Shown in pieces: positions 6,409 through 8,376 of a stretch of DNA of 8,376 bases. The stretch is from Thermoplasmatota archaeon (lineage in GTDB: Archaea; Thermoplasmatota; Thermoplasmata; GCA-020350865; JAUVCJ01), in assembly GCA_030595765.1 (NCBI GenBank), contig JAUVCJ010000093.1, positions 1 through 8,376 on the forward strand. The letters run 5' to 3'. A program made the position numbers and the translations under genes. Under the pieces are notes generated by a model. It was given only the letters and a program-made list of their open reading frames with translations, searched no databases and was not told the origin of the DNA. How positions within the stretch are numbered: the first letter of the stretch is position 1; each line of letters starts with the position of its first letter.

Positions 6409-6416
6409 TTTATATT
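6409..6416 (+). promoter_or_regulatory. TATA-like promoter of the AlbA_2 gene
   Basis: TTTATATT sits about 60 nt before the start codon at 6470, downstream of the integrase remnant's stop. Transcription would begin near 6438, leaving a leader of about 32 nt that includes the SD-like GGATGAT upstream of the ATG. A small CCTC...GAGG inverted repeat (near 6423-6434) overlaps the region between the TATA box and the predicted start. Confidence 0.45.
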
Positions 6417-6469
6417 CTCAAACCTCTCGGGAGGGTCTGGAATCAATGCAATTCGATGGATGATAATAT

Positions 6470-7888
6470 ATGAGTAGCGAACTAAGGGCTAAAATAGTAG
6501 CGGGTGAAGGTATCCGTGTCGAATACAAAGAGGCAAAGAAATCACTACCAGCAAACCTGTTTGAAACTGTTTGTGCTATGCTGAATCGTGACGGCGGCGA
6601 TATTCTTCTTGGAGTTGATGATAGCGGGAAGGCTTTGGGCATTGACCAAAGTTCCATTGCTAAAATGAAGGCTGATATCGTATCCCAATCCAACAATTCT
6701 CAGAAACTGGACCCTCCATTTATATTGTTTCCGAGTACCCACACTCTGGATGGCAAGAACATCCTTCAGATTTCCATTCCTGCCAGTTCTCAGGTTCACA
6801 GGAGTAAAGGCATTGTCTATGATAGAAGCAATGACGGTGATTTTCGGGTGACTGAACCCCATCGTATTGCCGAGATAAGCAATCGCAAGAGAACAACCTA
6901 CACTGAAAATCTAATTTACTCTGCAATAACACTTGATGATCTCAGGCTGGACCAGCTTCCAAAGGTTCGCAATCTGATGCTTACACGTGATTCAAGGCAT
7001 CCTTGGAGAGAACTGGATGATGAGCAGTTGCTGCTCAAAGCCGGCCTGTTTAGAAGTGACCCGGAAACTGGAAAAGAGGGTTATACCCTGGCTGCCATCC
7101 TGCTACTGGGAAAGGAGGAGACCATTCAAAGCGCATTGCCACACTACAACATTGATGCATTACTTCGCAGGGTTCAGATGGACCATTATGACGACCGCGA
7201 CCGTATCTATTGCAATCTCATTGAAGCCTATGAACGGCTCATGGCCTTTATAGCCAAGCACCTCCCAAATCCATTTTATCTTGAAGGTGATGCAAGAATA
7301 AACTTGCGCGACAATATATTTAGGGAAGCTGTCGCGAACTTCCTGGTACACCAGGAATACATGAGCGCCCATCCTGCGCGCCTAGTAATTTACAAGGACC
7401 GTGTGGAGACCACGAACGCCAGCAATTACAGGGTTGAAGGGCTGCTCGACCCCGAAAAAGTCGTGCCGTTCTCCAAGAACCCGACAATAGCGAAATTCTT
7501 CTCCCAAATGAGCTGGGTGGAAGAGATTGGTTCTGGAATGATGAATATTGGGAAGTATCTTCCCCATTACACTCCGGGCGGTGTGCCGGAGTACAGGGAC
7601 GGGCCAGTGTTCACGGCAACAATCCCATTGCCAGTAGGAGAAAGAAAACCTCAAACTAGCGACGATGTCGGTAAAGTGTCGGTAAAGCGTCGGAAAAGCG
7701 TCGGTAAAGCGTCGGAAAAGATATTGCTGGCCATAGAGAACAATGACACAATCACAATTTCAGAGCTTGCTACATTTGTAGGAGTAACTGACCGAACAAT
7801 AGAAAGAAATATCAAGAAGTTACAATCCGCAAAATTGCTAAAGCGTGTTGGAGGCCGTAAAGAAGGCCGCTGGGTGATTCTGGAATGA
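6470..7888 (+). CDS. Schlafen/AlbA_2-domain protein with HATPase_c_4-like domain and C-terminal winged helix (COG2865-like)
   Basis: The 472-residue protein opens with an AlbA_2/Schlafen domain (about 13-135), including RVEYKEAKKSLPANLFETVCA and the loop NRDGGDILLGVDDSGKALGI. A COG2865-type middle follows, with REAVANFLVHQEY (285-297), IYKDRVETTNASN (307-319) and NPTIAKFFSQMSWVEEIGSGM (337-357), resembling a divergent GHKL-like ATPase fold (HATPase_c_4). A basic linker (400-418) comes from five 11-bp DNA repeats. A winged helix ends the protein (about 427-471), with ISELATFVGVTDRTIERNIKKL as the helix-turn-helix. Such proteins are called regulators or nucleic-acid-binding ATPases and are common near mobile and defence genes; biochemical roles are mostly unknown. 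Length is typical. GGATGAT precedes the ATG. It stands alone, downstream of the broken integrase. Confidence 0.85.
   Translation: MSSELRAKIVAGEGIRVEYKEAKKSLPANLFETVCAMLNRDGGDILLGVDDSGKALGIDQSSIAKMKADIVSQSNNSQKLDPPFILFPSTHTLDGKNILQISIPASSQVHRSKGIVYDRSNDGDFRVTEPHRIAEISNRKRTTYTENLIYSAITLDDLRLDQLPKVRNLMLTRDSRHPWRELDDEQLLLKAGLFRSDPETGKEGYTLAAILLLGKEETIQSALPHYNIDALLRRVQMDHYDDRDRIYCNLIEAYERLMAFIAKHLPNPFYLEGDARINLRDNIFREAVANFLVHQEYMSAHPARLVIYKDRVETTNASNYRVEGLLDPEKVVPFSKNPTIAKFFSQMSWVEEIGSGMMNIGKYLPHYTPGGVPEYRDGPVFTATIPLPVGERKPQTSDDVGKVSVKRRKSVGKASEKILLAIENNDTITISELATFVGVTDRTIERNIKKLQSAKLLKRVGGRKEGRWVILE
7667..7721 (+). repeat. Five tandem 11-bp repeats inside the AlbA_2 gene
   Basis: Five contiguous units follow the pattern GTCGG(T/A)AAAG(T/C/A): 7667-7677, 7678-7688, 7689-7699, 7700-7710 and 7711-7721. 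Because 11 is not a multiple of 3, successive units are read in different frames and encode VGK, VSVK, RRKS and similar. Unit 3 falls in the frame where the T form would give TAA; its T-to-A change (7694) keeps the frame open. Confidence 0.9.
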
Positions 7889-7889
7889 T

Positions 7890-7923
7890 ATTGTTTTCAA
7901 CAATGTGGAAATCACAGATTTCC
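7890..7923 (+). terminator. Two adjacent hairpins after the AlbA_2 stop codon
   Basis: ATTGTT (7890-7895) pairs with AACAAT (7899-7904) around TTC. GGAAATC (7907-7913) pairs with GATTTCC (7917-7923) around ACA. Both stems are perfect and begin 2 nt after the stop (7886-7888). No long U-tract follows, so this may be a 3'-end processing or stability structure rather than a terminator. Confidence 0.4.
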
Positions 7924-8246
7924 TAATTCATAGTCATCTCACTCCGTGTTCGATGGCTCCGAGCTCTATGTACAAATCCAGCGTTTCTCGTATGGGACTT
8001 CCCAACCCCAAAGCACGTCACAAAGCTTCAACATATCGCAATATTTGAGGCATGTGGATTATAAGCGTTACCTCGTCAGAATCTAGACATAATCACGACA
8101 TCGTTGGAGCTGTTCAGATACTTCATGAAGTTTCAATATCCCATAACGTGTAAGTTTCTATCAACATGTGCTTGAAAACGCCTCATAGTGTTTCACCATT
8201 ATATTTGAAAGAGCTGAGGCACATGACGAGGCCCAAGTCAAGGATG
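7924..8246. other. Gene-less stretch right of the AlbA_2 gene
   Basis: No frame on either strand gives a convincing protein. Short open pieces exist (for example around 8070-8165 on the plus strand) but carry no motif I recognise. The only structured element I see is the perfect palindrome ACTTCATGAAGT (8120-8131), whose half-site ACTTCA recurs in the repeat array that follows. Confidence 0.5.
8120..8131. promoter_or_regulatory. 12-bp palindrome matching the half-site of the repeat array
   Basis: ACTTCATGAAGT is a perfect palindrome. Its left half plus one base (ACTTCAT) equals the first seven bases of the common unit of the tandem array starting 116 bp to the right. It could be a dimeric protein site; function is inferred from sequence only. 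Confidence 0.35.
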
Positions 8247-8330
8247 ACTTCAGAGTAAACTTCATAGTAAACTTCATAGTAAACTTCATAGTAAACTTCA
8301 TAGTAAACTTCAGAGTAAGCTTCAGAGTAA
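8247..8330. repeat. Seven tandem 12-bp repeats
   Basis: Seven contiguous units have the consensus ACTTCATAGTAA. The four central units (8259-8306) are identical; the outer units (8247-8258, 8307-8318, 8319-8330) carry CAGAG in place of CATAG, and the last begins with G. On the minus strand they lie in a 66-codon open frame (8161-8361) and would encode a four-residue K-F-T-M repeat, but that frame has no other protein-like feature. Spacing of 12 bp is near one helical turn, as in iteron-like protein binding arrays. Identical inner units and diverged outer units fit recent expansion by slippage. Confidence 0.85.
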
Positions 8331-8376
8331 AGGGAATACATCCTGATGGGATGCAATCCAATTTCCTGATTATTCA

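Noticed and set aside
8247..8330. CRISPR array
   Set aside because: The 12-bp units are contiguous, with no spacers and no cas genes.
8161..8361. 66-codon minus-strand frame with a K-F-T-M repeat
   Set aside because: Its length comes from the 12-bp repeat being a multiple of three; the non-repeat part resembles nothing and there is no SD or promoter.

Overview
The window looks archaeal, probably euryarchaeal. It has TATA/BRE-like promoters, GAGGTGAT-type ribosome binding sites, a tyrosine recombinase tail of the type seen in Thermoplasmata/methanogen genomes (GSKMPAVYVHLSGRD followed by a zinc ribbon), and a DapE-like M20 hydrolase. The Thermoplasmata/Methanomassiliicoccales guess is from pattern memory only. 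Base composition is moderate; the recombinase remnant looks GC-richer than its surroundings.

Layout. (1) 1-1506, plus strand: the C-terminal end of an MFS-type transporter, then two short membrane proteins overlapping by ATGA. These look like the two halves of a COG0701 (YraQ/ArsP-like) permease encoded as separate genes. (2) 1507-2037: a gap between convergent genes, with a two-tier hairpin and short duplicated motifs but no convincing gene. (3) 3974-2038, minus strand: a two-gene operon of an M20 metallohydrolase with complete metal ligands and a zinc-ribbon SAM methyltransferase. The methyltransferase's SD overlaps the hydrolase stop codon. (4) 5760-4032, minus strand: an AbiE-type (type IV) toxin-antitoxin operon. 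The AbiEi-like antitoxin and the AbiEii nucleotidyltransferase overlap by 10 nt, and a possible 34-codon ORF overlaps the toxin stop. The promoter carries a TATA box and repeated TGACAT motifs that could be an autoregulatory operator. (5) 5942-6393, plus strand: a decayed tyrosine recombinase whose reading frame is broken by about 98 bp containing a perfect 12-bp inverted repeat. (6) 6409-7923, plus strand: a Schlafen/AlbA_2-type protein with a C-terminal winged helix. Its linker is encoded by five 11-bp tandem repeats; 11 is not divisible by 3, so unit gain or loss would shift the frame and remove the winged helix. Two small hairpins follow its stop. (7) 7924-8376: no convincing gene, but seven tandem 12-bp repeats and an upstream 12-bp palindrome sharing their half-site.

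The right half (4032-8376) reads as a small accessory island: AbiE module, broken recombinase, and an AlbA_2 protein with a possible phase-variable switch. I see no clear new multi-gene system. The most testable novelties are the frame-switching repeat in the AlbA_2 gene, the small ORF coupled to the AbiEii toxin, and the repeat array with its matching palindrome.
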